From Khoudiadiopia massiliensis (lineage in GTDB: Bacteria > Bacillota > Clostridia > Tissierellales > Peptoniphilaceae): DNA of 64,000 nucleotides. The position numbers and the translations under genes were made by a program. The notes under the pieces were generated by a model, which saw nothing but the letters and a program-made list of their open reading frames with translations, was not told the DNA's origin and searched no databases. The DNA lies in contig OKQS01000002.1 in NCBI GenBank assembly GCA_900290095.1, positions 186,001 to 250,000 of the forward strand, written 5' to 3'. This document shows, in pieces, positions 33,705 through 42,536 of the stretch (positions are counted from its first letter, which is position 1; every line of letters begins with the position of its first letter).

Positions 33705-34162
33705 CCTTGATTGGCAGCCTTATCCAGAGCAACCCAAACAGCTTCTTTAAAACGCTTTAAAGAAATGGTTGCGCCCGAAACTGCGTCAATCTTTTCAGGA
33801 TCCTGGACCTCCAACAGCTTTTCCGGATAAGCTTTGATACCGACCAAAGCCTTTTGGGCCAGGGCAAAGTTTGCTTCACCCGTTTTTTCCCCATAGTGCT
33901 CGTCCTTAACCTCTCCGTTACCCTCCCTCTCTTCACTCTCGCAAGCTACAATCTTACCTGCTTGAACGACAATTTTCACATCAACGGATGACTTGGAGGC
34001 ATCATCTGATTCATCTTCATAATGGCCCCTGTACTCTCCATCCGCCAAGGTCAATTTAGCAAAGTCTTTTTTTTGTCCGCAACCACTCAACAAGGTCACG
34101 ACCGTTAGGCACACCAAGGCCAGGCAGGCCAACCGGCGGCTGCATTTGATACGCTTATACAA
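33698..34162 (-). CDS. FMN-binding domain lipoprotein
   Basis: A 154-residue lipoprotein: signal peptide with lipobox LLSGC (Cys near residue 28), then an FMN-bind domain with the covalent-flavin motif DAVSGATISLKRFKEAV, whose Thr is the usual flavin attachment point. It lies outside the membrane and could deliver electrons to reduce extracytoplasmic ferric iron. It sits between the first ATPase and DUF4418 genes of the metal island. Covalent attachment would need an ApbE-type enzyme from elsewhere, since none is visible in this window. Confidence 0.88.
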   Translation of the reverse strand: MYKRIKCSRRLACLALVCLTVVTLLSGCGQKKDFAKLTLADGEYRGHYEDESDDASKSSVDVKIVVQAGKIVACESEEREGNGEVKDEHYGEKTGEANFALAQKALVGIKAYPEKLLEVQDPEKIDAVSGATISLKRFKEAVWVALDKAANQGK

Positions 34163-34201
34163 TTGTTCTCCTCCTTATGGCGTTTGCCTCAAGCAAAGCT
34201 G

Positions 34202-34903
34202 TCACACTTTTTGGCGGGCTACTTTTAAATCCTCTACAGCACTTATTTTCCCATAGTCCAAGATGATTTTTCTTTCTGCCTGCTCACCCACTGAGATATC
34301 ATGGGTTACGACCACAATTGTAGCCCCCTCCTCATGCAGCTGGTGGAGGATGCGGATAACGAGTTGCTCATTTTCCTCATCCAGGTTACCAGTGGGCTCA
34401 TCCGCCAAGATAAGCTCCGGGTTGTTGATTAGGGCTCTGGCAATGCAGACTCTTTGCTGTTCGCCACCAGACAATTGGCGAGGCAGGTGATCAGCCCGGT
34501 TTAACAGACCCACCTTGTCGAGGGCTGCCAAGGCCTCCTTTTCGTCCGGCATACTGTGATAGTACTGGGCAACCATGACATTCTCCACCGCCGTCAAATA
34601 TTGAATCAGGTGGAATTGCTGAAATATCAAGCCGATTTTTTCGCGTCGAATGGTCGTTAAATTGTGCTGACTCTCCTTGGTAATATCTTGTCCATCCAAA
34701 AGAACTTTACCATGTGATGGTTTGTCCATGCATCCGATAATGTTCATCAAGGTGGTTTTACCTGAGCCGGATGAGCCCATCACCGAGATCCACTCTCCTC
34801 GCCTGACCGTCAGGTTGATATCCTGTAAGGCATTTACGGTTTCATATATTTTAGAAACATTTTCCAATTCTAAAAGCAAGTCATGCTTATCTGAACCTAT
34901 CAT
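34202..34903 (-). CDS. ABC transporter ATP-binding protein of the FTR1/P19 unit
   Basis: A 233-residue MacB/LolD-type ATPase with Walker [13 protein letters not shown], signature [15 protein letters not shown] and Walker [13 protein letters not shown]. It should drive the two FtsX permeases encoded upstream (35013 and 36268), matching the gene order of the Campylobacter p19 and E. coli fetMP-like loci. I start at the ATG at 34903 with GAAGGA upstream; a GTG five codons earlier is an alternative. Confidence 0.9.
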   Translation of the reverse strand: MIGSDKHDLLLELENVSKIYETVNALQDINLTVRRGEWISVMGSSGSGKTTLMNIIGCMDKPSHGKVLLDGQDITKESQHNLTTIRREKIGLIFQQFHLIQYLTAVENVMVAQYYHSMPDEKEALAALDKVGLLNRADHLPRQLSGGEQQRVCIARALINNPELILADEPTGNLDEENEQLVIRILHQLHEEGATIVVVTHDISVGEQAERKIILDYGKISAVEDLKVARQKV

Positions 34904-35012
34904 AATTCCTTCTTCCACTCTAGCTATTCTAACCGACCAACAATTCCTATAAACGTCCCTGCGAGTACCAGTGTTCTGCTACATTAGGCCACTCCGGCCA
35001 GCAACAACCGGC

Positions 35013-36263
35013 TTATTCTCCGCGTAAAACCAGGGCCGGATCCACCTTAACCGCCTGCTTGACCGGCCAAAGACTGGCCGCCACCGTCACTATCATGGCC
35101 AGGACAACCGTAGCCGGTGCCAGCCACCAGGAAAACTCAATGGCGCGTCCAAAGACTGTCAAACTGACCCGCTGGGCAAAAAACCAGCCAAAGAGTACAC
35201 CTAAAGTACCGCCCAGTAAGCCGAGGCAACTTCCCTCGCCTAAAAACTCTCGCACAATATCTCTGTCCGGAGCACCTAGAGCCTTCTTTAGGCCAATCTC
35301 CTTGCGTCTTTCCGTCACCACCGCCATCATGGTGGTTAAAACTGAAATCATAGTCAAAAGCAAGACCACGACATCCACCAATAAGACCAAGGCCTGCAAT
35401 TTCCCCAAGACCCGGTCCTGGGATTGGGTCACGCGGCGGACCGGTCGGCCGACGATCTCCGGCACATCCCTTTTTAGGCGTTCAGCCAAGGACTGGAGGC
35501 TTTCAGCATCTCCTTCGATAGAACACTCAATGCCGTCAATCCGCGTTTGGTCTTCCAGCATCTGATTGAGGACTTTTAAGTCCAAGAAGATAAAGCCCTC
35601 TTCCGCCCCGCCGGTGGTCACAATCCCTTTAACGGTCAAATCCTTGGAATAATAGTCTTCAATTGTGTTTTTAACCCTGCTTTGTACTGCTGAATCAGTA
35701 TGGGTTGACCCCACCGCCTGGCGGCCATATTTGACGCCTTCAACACGAAAACGGTCCCCCACCTGCAGGCCGATTGTCCGGGCAATTTCTTTGCCAACCA
35801 CGACTCCGTCCGGGTCATCTTTTGTCCACTCACCTTCAATGTACCAAAAGGGGCTGTTCTTCCTCGCCTGCTCCAAGTCTGTCCCTGCTAAAATATAGGG
35901 TTTTTGGTTAATTTTAGTGGTTTCATAGCGATAAGGTGCCAAGCCGACCAATGAGTCTGCCGGCAAGATTGACCGCACCTTTACCAGGGTTTCCTCACTG
36001 ATCTTCACATCACCTGATGGAAGGACCATAAAGTTAGCCCCATAGGAACGAAACTCCTTGCCTAACTGCCGGGGGATGTCGTAGTAAATCATCACCATGC
36101 CGCTCATGATCGTAGCCCCGATGGCAATGGCCATCAAGGCGATCAGCATGCGTGACCGGCGGCGCACCAGTGAGCCGACAATCATCCGAAGATACATCCG
36201 CCGCTTGGTCATATTGTGCCGCTTGAGCCGTTGCCGACACTCTTTCTTATTCTCCATCTTCAC
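35013..36263 (-). CDS. FtsX-type ABC permease of the iron unit (copy 2)
   Basis: A 416-residue permease with a single N-terminal helix, a large external domain and three C-terminal helices. The C-terminal part shows the typical TERRKEIGLKKALGAPDRDIVREFL loop that docks on the ATPase. The start is a GTG at 36263 with GGGAGGTAAGTCG before it, 4 bp from the stop of the other FtsX gene. With its paralogue it probably forms a heterodimer that works with the P19 and FTR1 proteins. Confidence 0.9.
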   Translation of the reverse strand: MKMENKKECRQRLKRHNMTKRRMYLRMIVGSLVRRRSRMLIALMAIAIGATIMSGMVMIYYDIPRQLGKEFRSYGANFMVLPSGDVKISEETLVKVRSILPADSLVGLAPYRYETTKINQKPYILAGTDLEQARKNSPFWYIEGEWTKDDPDGVVVGKEIARTIGLQVGDRFRVEGVKYGRQAVGSTHTDSAVQSRVKNTIEDYYSKDLTVKGIVTTGGAEEGFIFLDLKVLNQMLEDQTRIDGIECSIEGDAESLQSLAERLKRDVPEIVGRPVRRVTQSQDRVLGKLQALVLLVDVVVLLLTMISVLTTMMAVVTERRKEIGLKKALGAPDRDIVREFLGEGSCLGLLGGTLGVLFGWFFAQRVSLTVFGRAIEFSWWLAPATVVLAMIVTVAASLWPVKQAVKVDPALVLRGE

Positions 36264-36267
36264 CGAC

Positions 36268-37551
36268 TTACCTCCCGTGTAACACTTCTGTTGGTTTAAG
36301 CTTCAGCAAGTAACGAATAGCCGGTATACTGCCGATCAAGATGACAGCCAGTAAAACGACCACATCAATCGGAACCACCATAATGGCTGGTGGGATGGTG
36401 GCGTCAAAGACGGTCAGGCCGATGATTTGGGCAAAGCCCAAGCCTGCCGCATAGCCGATCGCACCGCCAAAAATGCCGGTCAAAAGTATTTCAGTCAAAA
36501 TCAAGAGGACAATCCGAATACCCCTTCCCCCTAAGGCCTTAATCAGGCCAATTTCCTGGCTGCGTTCAATCACCGAATTGGTGATTAGGTTGCTGATGCC
36601 CAAAGCTGACCCTATGGAGCTCAAGATGGTAATCATCAACATTAAAAACTGCGTTTTGGCTAAAACAGTTCCCTCCGATTCAGCCACTTGCCGGACCGGT
36701 TTAGCCACCGAATCAGTAACGACTTCTTGTATTTGATAACAGATCGAGCTGACATAGGCCGTACAATACCATGTTTCATACTCCGAAGGGGTCAAGGAAT
36801 CCGGATTTTGGGAAGCCTTTCTAGCCAAGTCATTATCCGGTGTCGTCAGAGCCGATACCTCGATGGCCGAAATTTTGCCCTCAAGTCCGGCCAGGCCTTG
36901 GGCCTCTTTAAGAGGCATGAAAATTTCCTTGTCTTCGTCTCCCCCCGCATTGATGATACCCTTAACTTTAAAACTCTCTTTGCGGTCACCCAGGGCAAGC
37001 GACACCTGGTCACCGACTTTCAGACCGTGCTTGCCGGCCAGCAAAGAACCCAGCAACAAGCTTTTCTCGTCTGTCTCCTTCAACCAGTCTCCCTCGATGT
37101 GCCACCAAGACTTCATATCTTTGATACCGGCAGAAATTTTCTCACCAGTGGGCAACTCCATTTGCTTGTCAATCCAAACACCGCGCACCCGAATCTGTCC
37201 GCCGAGTTCAGCTGAATCCGCCCACAAGGAGAGACTGGGGGCAAAATTAACGACATTGAAGCCCCAAAAGATCTGCTTGATTTTTGGCGCATCTTCTTCT
37301 TCCAGATACTTGTCTTCGACACCCGCCCCGTCAGAAATGCCGTAAAGGTCGTCCAACAAGGAGGCATCCTTAGGCACCACATTGATGTTGGCACCATAGG
37401 TTTTCAACTCCCGGTTAATCTTATCCCCCACTCCCAACATGACATTCAACATGGCCGTGACGAGGGAAATTCCTAGAGCCACCGTAAAGGCGATCATAAA
37501 CATCTTGCCCCGCTGACGAAACAGTGTTCCTCTTACCATCTTCCAAAACAT
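36268..37551 (-). CDS. FtsX-type ABC permease of the iron unit (copy 1)
   Basis: A 427-residue FtsX/MacB permease with the same topology as its downstream neighbour and a matching cytoplasmic loop (IERSQEIGLIKALGGRGIRIV). The external domain starts with KTYGANINVVP, the block also present as RSYGANFMVLPS in the partner, showing that the two are paralogues. The ATG at 37551 follows the DUF2318 gene stop by one base. It is part of the FTR1-P19-DUF2318-FtsX-FtsX-ATPase order. Confidence 0.9.
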   Translation of the reverse strand: MFWKMVRGTLFRQRGKMFMIAFTVALGISLVTAMLNVMLGVGDKINRELKTYGANINVVPKDASLLDDLYGISDGAGVEDKYLEEEDAPKIKQIFWGFNVVNFAPSLSLWADSAELGGQIRVRGVWIDKQMELPTGEKISAGIKDMKSWWHIEGDWLKETDEKSLLLGSLLAGKHGLKVGDQVSLALGDRKESFKVKGIINAGGDEDKEIFMPLKEAQGLAGLEGKISAIEVSALTTPDNDLARKASQNPDSLTPSEYETWYCTAYVSSICYQIQEVVTDSVAKPVRQVAESEGTVLAKTQFLMLMITILSSIGSALGISNLITNSVIERSQEIGLIKALGGRGIRIVLLILTEILLTGIFGGAIGYAAGLGFAQIIGLTVFDATIPPAIMVVPIDVVVLLAVILIGSIPAIRYLLKLKPTEVLHGR

Positions 37552-37552
37552 C

Positions 37553-38851
37553 TTAATCTCCTATCGGAAAGCGATCTTTTTCAGCTTGCAGGTCGGCCTT
37601 GTCAATGTAGATTTTGGCGTCCTTAATTTCATAAGGAAAAGGGACCGGGTTGCAGCCGCCCTTAAAACCGATGGTCGCCTTGTTCATCACTACATCACAG
37701 CGCTTGCAAATAACTTCGTGGTTGCGCTCATAATAACCGGCTACGCCACAGATATCACAAGCATCTAGGCCTATTCCGTAAGCATTCCCTTGTGGTTTCC
37801 TCACTACTAAAAAGCGGATGTCATGTTGCTCAAAAGAATAAGAAAAGCGGTGCAGATTGCCATCATCTACATCTGAGAGGGGGATTACAATTTTACTCCC
37901 CTCTTCCTGATAAGGTTGGGGCGGCGTCAGAACTATCGGCCGGTTGACATAGGCATGGAGGGCCGAGACAGTCAAAAACATAAAGGCGGATAAAATGACG
38001 GCGGTCACAGACCAGCGCCGACAATTGCGCAAACGCCAGCGCTCTTTTCGCCTGGCCGCCGCATGGGGATAATCGCCCTGCAATTTGAGGTTAGCAAAAA
38101 ACACCACAACGGCCGCGATGAGGGTTACTAAAAAATATACGGCACCGACATAAGGTAAACTTTTATCCTCAAAAATCATGATTTCGAAGACCAAGTCATT
38201 TTGACTGGACAGGATTCTTAAACGGGCCAGGGCGCTGATCCCTCTCAAGGCATAGTCAATACTAAGCGCCAGCACAAATAAAGCAAATAAGATCCGACGG
38301 GCCCGGCCGCGAGAGCGGTTGAGAATCTTATAATTCGCAAGGCAGGCCATAAAAGCGGTCAGAATGCCCGTTAAAAAACCCGCCACCCTTAACAGTGAGG
38401 CCGTGCCAAAAGAATCTTCACCGAAGGCTATAAATTCATTTGTCTGGGCAAACAAGACAGGCAAGATGGTGACGGCCATAAAGGTTAAGGCCAAGCCGCC
38501 CGTTACCGCTCCCATGATTGCAATAAAACCGGAACAGTGAGTCCGCCATTTGTATCTGCTAGACTGACAAAGCTGGTAAATGATGACAATCAATGAAAAA
38601 AGCAAGAGCAGTAGCCAGGTCAAGGCAATCGCTTGACGGTTTAAGCGGACCAGACTTTTAAGCATCTGCTTGGCCTGGGTCCGACGGATAAAGGCAATGA
38701 ATAAAGATAAAACCAGACCTAAGAGCCCTCCCGTCAAAATTAAGATACGGGCTGTTTTGCTTTTTGTGTCGTCGCCAAACCGGCTCATGACAGCCACTGC
38801 ATAAGACAAGGGCAATAGGGTCGATACGGCTATGATAAAAAAAGATAACAC
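37553..38851 (-). CDS. DUF2318 membrane protein with C-terminal cysteine domain
   Basis: A 432-residue protein. The first 280 residues contain about eight to nine membrane helices. The C-terminal DUF2318 domain carries CDICGVAGYYERN and ICKRCDVVMNKATIGFKGGCNP, that is two CxxC pairs plus another Cys, suited to bind a metal or to exchange electrons. The family is a constant partner of FTR1 and P19 in metal uptake loci and has been suggested to pass electrons or metal. The start is a GTG at 38851. A terminator-like hairpin separates it from the P19 gene. Confidence 0.9.
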   Translation of the reverse strand: MLSFFIIAVSTLLPLSYAVAVMSRFGDDTKSKTARILILTGGLLGLVLSLFIAFIRRTQAKQMLKSLVRLNRQAIALTWLLLLLFSLIVIIYQLCQSSRYKWRTHCSGFIAIMGAVTGGLALTFMAVTILPVLFAQTNEFIAFGEDSFGTASLLRVAGFLTGILTAFMACLANYKILNRSRGRARRILFALFVLALSIDYALRGISALARLRILSSQNDLVFEIMIFEDKSLPYVGAVYFLVTLIAAVVVFFANLKLQGDYPHAAARRKERWRLRNCRRWSVTAVILSAFMFLTVSALHAYVNRPIVLTPPQPYQEEGSKIVIPLSDVDDGNLHRFSYSFEQHDIRFLVVRKPQGNAYGIGLDACDICGVAGYYERNHEVICKRCDVVMNKATIGFKGGCNPVPFPYEIKDAKIYIDKADLQAEKDRFPIGD

Positions 38852-38993
38852 GGTTCTTCTCTCACTCTCTTTATTGTTTTGCGTTGAGTCAGGTCCGGTT
38901 TGTGCCTGTATCGGCTTTTACCGGCACCAAACTAGGCAACTTTTTGTTAACCGTTCGCTCACGCGCAAACACTTCAACAAACAAAAAAACGAA

Positions 38994-39029
38994 GAGCTCG
39001 GCGGGCGTTAAGACCACCCGCCGGTCCTC
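38994..39029 (-). terminator. Hairpin terminator after the P19-like gene
   Basis: GAG-N3-GGCGGGCG pairs with CCCGCCGG-N2-CTC-type sequence; on the minus strand a run of seven T follows. It may limit expression of the downstream DUF2318/FtsX genes relative to FTR1 and P19. Confidence 0.7.
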
Positions 39030-39054
39030 TCTTTTGTTCACGAATGGCAACTTC

Positions 39055-39768
39055 TTACTTCAGCTCAAGCTGAGAACCATCGTAGTTCCACTCAAACTCA
39101 ACGGTCTGCTTTTCGTAGAATTTCTCAGCAGCACTCTTCCCCTCTGAATTAGCAATCGGAACACCTGTCTCGGGGTCAACATGCAGGAGGTAGTCGTCTG
39201 AAGGAGTAATTTCCAACTTGATTTTGTACTTACCAACCTTAATTTCACCCTTTTTGATGTTAATGCCATAGTGAGCACCGTCATCAGCGTTCATCGGCAT
39301 GAAGGAACCGGATGTTACTTCTTTGCCACCCTCATCCAAGACCTTGTAGTCAACCGTCAGATAGGCTGGCCAAATATCTTCGCCAGCACCAAAACCATAT
39401 TGTTTAGCCGCTTCCGGGGTCAGATGAATATCGGCTTCCAGGTGCATATCAGATTCAGCCGCACTGGGTTGACGGCCTTCCGGAACCATATCAACACCTT
39501 GGAAGTAGACCATCTCAACCTGGAAAGGACCAACAATTTGACCTTCGCCGATGGGGATTTCCAAGAAGCCGGATTCGCCTGGCTTCTCCGCCTCACCAGC
39601 TTTGCTGCCACTTTTGTCGTCATCCTTCTCAGCTGCCGAAGAACTTGTGTCACTGGCCACAGGTGCCTCTGAAGATGCTTCCTGCCCTCCCTTGTGGCCG
39701 CAACCGGTGACAGCAAAGGTTGTCAACATGGTGCCGACCATAATGAACGCTAATAGTTTCTTTTTCAT
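39055..39768 (-). CDS. P19-like periplasmic-type iron-binding lipoprotein
   Basis: A 237-residue lipoprotein: lipobox AVTGC, a Ser/Glu/Lys-rich linker, then the P19/Tp34 domain from about residue 85. The domain shows the metal-ligand regions EMVYFQGVDMVPEGRQ, SDMHLEADIH and SFMPMNADDGAHYG with the Met and His residues that bind Cu/Fe in P19 and FetP. In those systems P19 hands iron to the FTR1 permease. I start at the ATG at 39768 with AAGGAGGAAAA directly upstream. It follows FTR1 in the island. Confidence 0.92.
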   Translation of the reverse strand: MKKKLLAFIMVGTMLTTFAVTGCGHKGGQEASSEAPVASDTSSSAAEKDDDKSGSKAGEAEKPGESGFLEIPIGEGQIVGPFQVEMVYFQGVDMVPEGRQPSAAESDMHLEADIHLTPEAAKQYGFGAGEDIWPAYLTVDYKVLDEGGKEVTSGSFMPMNADDGAHYGINIKKGEIKVGKYKIKLEITPSDDYLLHVDPETGVPIANSEGKSAAEKFYEKQTVEFEWNYDGSQLELK

Positions 39769-39995
39769 TTTTTCCTCCTTGTTATTTAGATTTCTATATA
39801 ACATAACCTTGAATCTCAGTCACCCAAACCGCTACAGGTTAGGTGCGTTTGATAATTCAGTGTCGTTACCTATGACAAGTGTGGGTTTTTCCGCCTTACC
39901 ACCGACCTCGGCATCACCAAGCAGTCCTTGGCAGTACCCTGCCGACAAGGGTCGGACCCTGGGCTCAGTGGTCGTCTAGCCGGAGAAGCCCCGAT

Positions 39996-41363
39996 TTACT
40001 CTGCCGGAGAGGTCGGCTTTACAGCCGGTGTTCCCTCTTTTTTAGCTAATATTTCCTCTCTAATCCGTCTTGTTTTAAAGATATGCGACAGAATAATCCA
40101 GACCGATACAATCAAAATCATGATTTGCGGGATTAAGGTTTCAGCCCGATCATATATGCCCAGCAAGTCGATGCTGAAGCCGTTTAAGGCAGGGATGGTG
40201 GTTGAGCCGGAAATCACGCCGGCCTCACTGAGCTCCTTAACGCCCTTACCCATAAAGCTGATGCAAAGGATATAGAGCAGGATACTAGTCGCCATAAAGA
40301 AGGGACGGAGCGGCAGGTGGACAGAGGTAAAGCGGAGTGCCAAGTAAATGACAACCAACAAGACCAGAGCAGCAGCAAAGCCTAAGATTGCAAAATTCGT
40401 GTCTGTCATACCGCCACCCAGACTGGCCTTGTAGAAGAGGATTAGCTCGGCCCCTTCCCTGATAACCGCCAAGAAAGCTGCACCGATCAGGCCATACATA
40501 CTGCGACGGTCGACTGATTTTTGTACTTGAGTCTGGATATAGGCCTCCCAAGCGTGGGCTTCTGACCTCGAAAGCATCCAGTTACTAACCCAAAACAAGA
40601 CGATAACGGCGATGAACATGGTCCAGCCTTCCAAAAGTTCTTGACCAACTCCGCCAAAAATAAAGTGTACGAGAACCGCTAGGACGACAGAGCCTAAGAC
40701 GCCGGCAGCCATGCCCCAATAAACACCTTTAACCAAGTGCCGGTTTCCCGTCTTAACCAGATAGGCCACAATAGCCACACAGACCAGGATGGCTTCCAAA
40801 CCTTCCCTCATCAGCAGGCCGAAGGAAGTGGCGAAAGAGGTTAGGCGCAAGTGACCTTGGTTTACCTCTTTGATCTCCCCATTACCAAAAACAACTTGGC
40901 CGACCTCATCCGGAGCATCTAAATCTTCTACGCCATCGAGGACGAGGGCGTCACGGTAGACCTTCATATCTAAGTTTCTAATGTTTTGGATAATGGTTTC
41001 TTTGTCATTTTCTACATTGCCAAGCAGAGAGTGCTTAATATCTCTGAACATAGCTTCGATGTGGTTGACCCGGTCGGCTGAGATGGCAAACATGACATTT
41101 TTTTCAAAGCCTTGGGTCTCGTAATAACCAAAATAGGCATTGTTGATATGATCGTGGGCAGCTTTATGGTCGCCCGCTTCAACAGCTGTTATCGCCTCCT
41201 CAAAGACGCCATGCATATCCTTGGCGACAGCCTGCCAGTTATCATATTTCTTTCCGGCTGCATTTATAGCTCCACTGGGCAGCAAGACTGCAACAAAAAA
41301 GATGAAGATTGCGGCTAGCAAGAGAAAGCCTCTTCTGGCTATTTGCTTCTTTTTCATAGACAC
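39996..41363 (-). CDS. FTR1-family iron permease
   Basis: A 455-residue permease with a signal-like N-terminus, an external helical domain (about 36-150) and seven membrane helices. Both iron-binding motifs are present: REGLE at 186-190 and REGAE at 300-304. FTR1 proteins import ferric or ferrous iron, with P19 as external partner. It is the first gene of the island; a promoter lies at 41566-41594 and a long structured leader lies between promoter and start codon. The family assignment is certain; the metal specificity in this host is inferred. Confidence 0.93.
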   Translation of the reverse strand: MSMKKKQIARRGFLLLAAIFIFFVAVLLPSGAINAAGKKYDNWQAVAKDMHGVFEEAITAVEAGDHKAAHDHINNAYFGYYETQGFEKNVMFAISADRVNHIEAMFRDIKHSLLGNVENDKETIIQNIRNLDMKVYRDALVLDGVEDLDAPDEVGQVVFGNGEIKEVNQGHLRLTSFATSFGLLMREGLEAILVCVAIVAYLVKTGNRHLVKGVYWGMAAGVLGSVVLAVLVHFIFGGVGQELLEGWTMFIAVIVLFWVSNWMLSRSEAHAWEAYIQTQVQKSVDRRSMYGLIGAAFLAVIREGAELILFYKASLGGGMTDTNFAILGFAAALVLLVVIYLALRFTSVHLPLRPFFMATSILLYILCISFMGKGVKELSEAGVISGSTTIPALNGFSIDLLGIYDRAETLIPQIMILIVSVWIILSHIFKTRRIREEILAKKEGTPAVKPTSPAE

Positions 41364-41559
41364 TCTCCTGTTCTTTACAAGCGACCGCTAACTTTACCTG
41401 AGAATCGCAATCCAGACTAGCAGCCAACTTGGCATATCGGCCTTAGCAAATGAATCCTGTCCAAAGCCAGGTTACCGGGTAGCCCTCCAACGAGAAGCCG
41501 ATGACGGCTCGCAAGGGTGCGTCACCATAAAGGCTGGTTAGCATAGACTACCTAAAACT
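41364..41559 (-). ncRNA. Structured 5' leader of the iron island transcript (candidate regulatory RNA)
   Basis: About 195 nt between the inferred transcription start and FTR1. On the minus strand, nested pairings can be drawn: GGTAG (41548-41552) with CTACC (41478-41482); CCAGCC with a GGC...UGG segment; and GGUGACG with CGUCAUC around 41500-41526. The last needs G-U pairing on the RNA of the minus strand, while the plus strand would have a mismatch. I cannot match it to a known riboswitch class. Confidence 0.4.
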
Positions 41560-41565
41560 AGATAC

Positions 41566-41594
41566 ATTGTAACACTCCGCCTGAAAGTATGCAA
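41566..41594 (-). promoter_or_regulatory. Promoter of the FTR1 operon
   Basis: TTGCAT (41589-41594) and TACAAT (41566-41571) on the minus strand with a 17-bp spacer, a good sigma-A-type promoter about 200 bp before FTR1. It lies 38 bp from the end of the IS remnant. Confidence 0.65.
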
Positions 41595-41631
41595 GGAGTT
41601 AATTTATGCTCATGTTTACTTCCTTCTTAAC

Positions 41632-41826
41632 TGTCAAGACATATGTGACACTTTCTGCTTAAGATGCATCTGACACAGTTGTCCTTTTTCCCTTACCGCC
41701 AGTTCAAAGCGACTTTCCCGATTGGTGCGATCATCGTCGTTCACAAATTCACTGCCGTTGTCTACCTGAATGGTATGAATGGAAAACCCCATTCTTTCTT
41801 CCAAATCATCTAAAAATTTCTTTTAA
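41632..41826. mobile_element. Remnant of an IS481-like transposase and end sequence
   Basis: On the minus strand a frame reads KKFLDDLEERMGFSIHTIQ, VDNGSEFVNDDDRTNRES, RFELAVREKG and a short tail with a stop. The VDNGSEFVND block is the second DDE-acid region of IS481/integrase-type transposases. The frame then runs into TGTCAAGACATATGTGACAC-type sequence (41632-41651), which looks like an element end. Both N-terminal half and C-terminal third of the transposase are missing, so it is an internal deletion derivative. Confidence 0.7.
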
Positions 41827-41986
41827 AATTATCATATCGTTGACAAGATTATACCTACATTAATATCCCTTTTTTGATAGGATTATAAAATTTCAAAGAC
41901 TAAAGTTTAGCCTTTATTTTTTGAAAGAATAGCTATAGCCTCAACATGCCTCGTATGTGGAAATATGCTAATAAATGCTAATACTA

Positions 41987-42313
41987 TTAAGGTCTTAAAG
42001 CCGTAATAGGTACTACGTAAACATCATCATCTCTTTTATAAGCAAAAGGTGCTTTGGCACATAATACCATCATAAATGAGGGTTTGGACATGTTTTTTGT
42101 ATCTATTTTAGATGCTAAATCTTTTAAAGTTTCAGCACCTTCCTCAATTAACTTATCTCCACCAAGTTTAATTTCAACTAGACCATAATCTCCATTTCTT
42201 AGATGAATCACTGCATCACATTCTAAACCGTTCCTATCTCTATAATGATAAACTATTCCATCTAAATAATCCGTATAAATCCTTAAATCTCGAACACATA
42301 TGCACATCGGCAT
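41987..42313 (-). pseudogene. C-terminal fragment of an AAA+/DUF4143 ATPase
   Basis: A 108-residue frame whose sequence is the C-terminal end of the DUF4143-type ATPases: VRDLRIYTDYLDGIVYHYRD, then NGLECDAVIHLRNGDYGLVE, IKLGGDKLIEEGAETL and VVPITALRP. Complete proteins have about 400 residues with an N-terminal P-loop ATPase. Nothing of this domain is found upstream. The fragment is between an IS remnant and the ECF/ABC genes. Confidence 0.75.
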
Positions 42314-42536
42314 AAGAAGTCCTCTGAAATGAACAAAATCTTTAGGTTCTATGAGCTTATTTAATGGGTTAGCAAAGTATTTATAAAAGCATAAAGATAT
42401 TAAGTTTACGGAGAAAAAGGAGAATTTTTATTATCCTGATTTTTCTTTAATAAATAACATATTTTCATCCTTTATCCTCCATACTATATTTAAAAGTTTT
42501 GTTCTATCTTCTAAACGAGCAAAATCAAATTATCAA

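Noticed and set aside
38897-38934. Inverted repeat GTTTG-TGCC / GGCA-CCAAAC between the P19-like and DUF2318 genes
   Set aside because: One bulge and a long loop, no T-run and no position that suggests a function.
41364-41559. Leader as a known riboswitch (manganese yybP-ykoY, NiCo, c-di-GMP or THF)
   Set aside because: The conserved core sequences of these classes are not visible; only generic pairing is seen.
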